The notes below the pieces were generated by a model. That model saw only the letters and a list, made by a program, of their open reading frames with translations. It ran no database searches and was not told the origin of the DNA. The position numbers and the translations under genes are program-made. Shown here piece after piece: positions 59,926 to 60,000 of a DNA stretch of 60,000 nt. How positions within the stretch are numbered: the stretch's first letter is position 1; every line of letters begins with the position of its first letter. The stretch is from NCBI GenBank assembly GCA_030704615.1, contig CM060734.1, positions 27,034,001 to 27,094,000 on the forward strand, written 5' to 3'. This DNA is from Takakia lepidozioides. Its lineage: Eukaryota; Streptophyta; Takakiopsida; Takakiales; Takakiaceae.

Positions 59926-60000
59926 CGAAATTGATTCAAAGGGTGAACCCATCGTTCGATGTTCAAATGAATTTTTGATTGCTTTCAATCTTTGCGAGTG

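Larger units (their letters stand above)
10640..60000 (+). repeat. Tandem satellite array, plus orientation, main block
   Basis: About 49.4 kb, roughly 410 monomers by length, all in one orientation. Exact 241-bp steps between successive A monomers are common, for example A starts near 22311 and 22552, 23876 and 24117, 26165 and 26406, 57221 back to 56980, and 59142 to 59383. Steps near 361 bp mark an extra B monomer. The most regular stretches are about 22-30 kb, 35-41 kb and 57-59.5 kb, where many monomers look identical. The stretch at about 43-50.6 kb has many more small indels and chimeric centres. I see no transposon, simple-sequence tract (apart from one A12 run), gene or RNA gene in it. 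The array continues past 60000. Confidence 0.97.

Noticed and set aside
1-60000. CRISPR array
   Set aside because: The units are contiguous near-identical 120-bp monomers. There are no short repeats separated by unique spacers, and no cas genes.
1-60000. Tandem 5S rRNA genes (also about 120 bp long)
   Set aside because: The monomers abut without spacers and I do not see the conserved 5S internal promoter or typical 5S ends. The length match is coincidental.

Overview
The whole window is one tandem satellite DNA array. I found no genes, no RNA genes, no transposon and no unique sequence. Every readable stretch matches a single monomer family of about 120 bp and about 40% GC. By length this is roughly 495 head-to-tail copies over about 59.5 kb. 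The array runs off both ends of the window. Such an array, with a 500-base run of N, points to a eukaryotic chromosome assembly, probably centromeric, pericentromeric or subtelomeric heterochromatin. I do not recognise the satellite family and cannot name the species.

Monomer organisation: there are two subfamilies. Type A is 121 bp and carries GTCAGAGGTACGTGTCGAG, a CAATCGAAATTG element and usually TCAAACATTG. Type B is 120 bp and carries GTCACATGCTCCTCTCAAG, CAATCAAAATTG and usually TCAATCTTTG. The basic higher-order unit is an A-B dimer of 241 bp. Extra B monomers often give A spacings of about 361 bp, and an A-B-A-B-B pentamer of about 602 bp recurs. Longer blocks of about 2.3, 2.5 and 3.36 kb can be followed by linked rare variants. 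A/B chimeric monomers, short deletions and truncated monomers occur throughout. All of this fits unequal crossing-over and gene conversion.

Layout: 1-8612 is plus-oriented array with many small indels and a B-only run (837-1907). 8613-9112 is a gap of exactly 500 N. 9113-10404 is the same satellite on the minus strand and is clearly more divergent. At 10400-10404 the orientation flips back through a 5-bp overlap (TTTGA). 10405-10639 holds two somewhat degenerate plus monomers. 10640-60000 is plus-oriented array, most homogeneous around 22-30 kb, 35-41 kb and 57-59.5 kb, and noisier around 43-50.6 kb.

Coding: many short open frames exist on both strands, but they are the same repeat translated in different frames. 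The dimer length (241) is not a multiple of 3, so frames drift and close. None is annotated as a gene. Most of the window holds no gene, only satellite. Comparisons were made by eye, so copy numbers and variant tallies are approximate.
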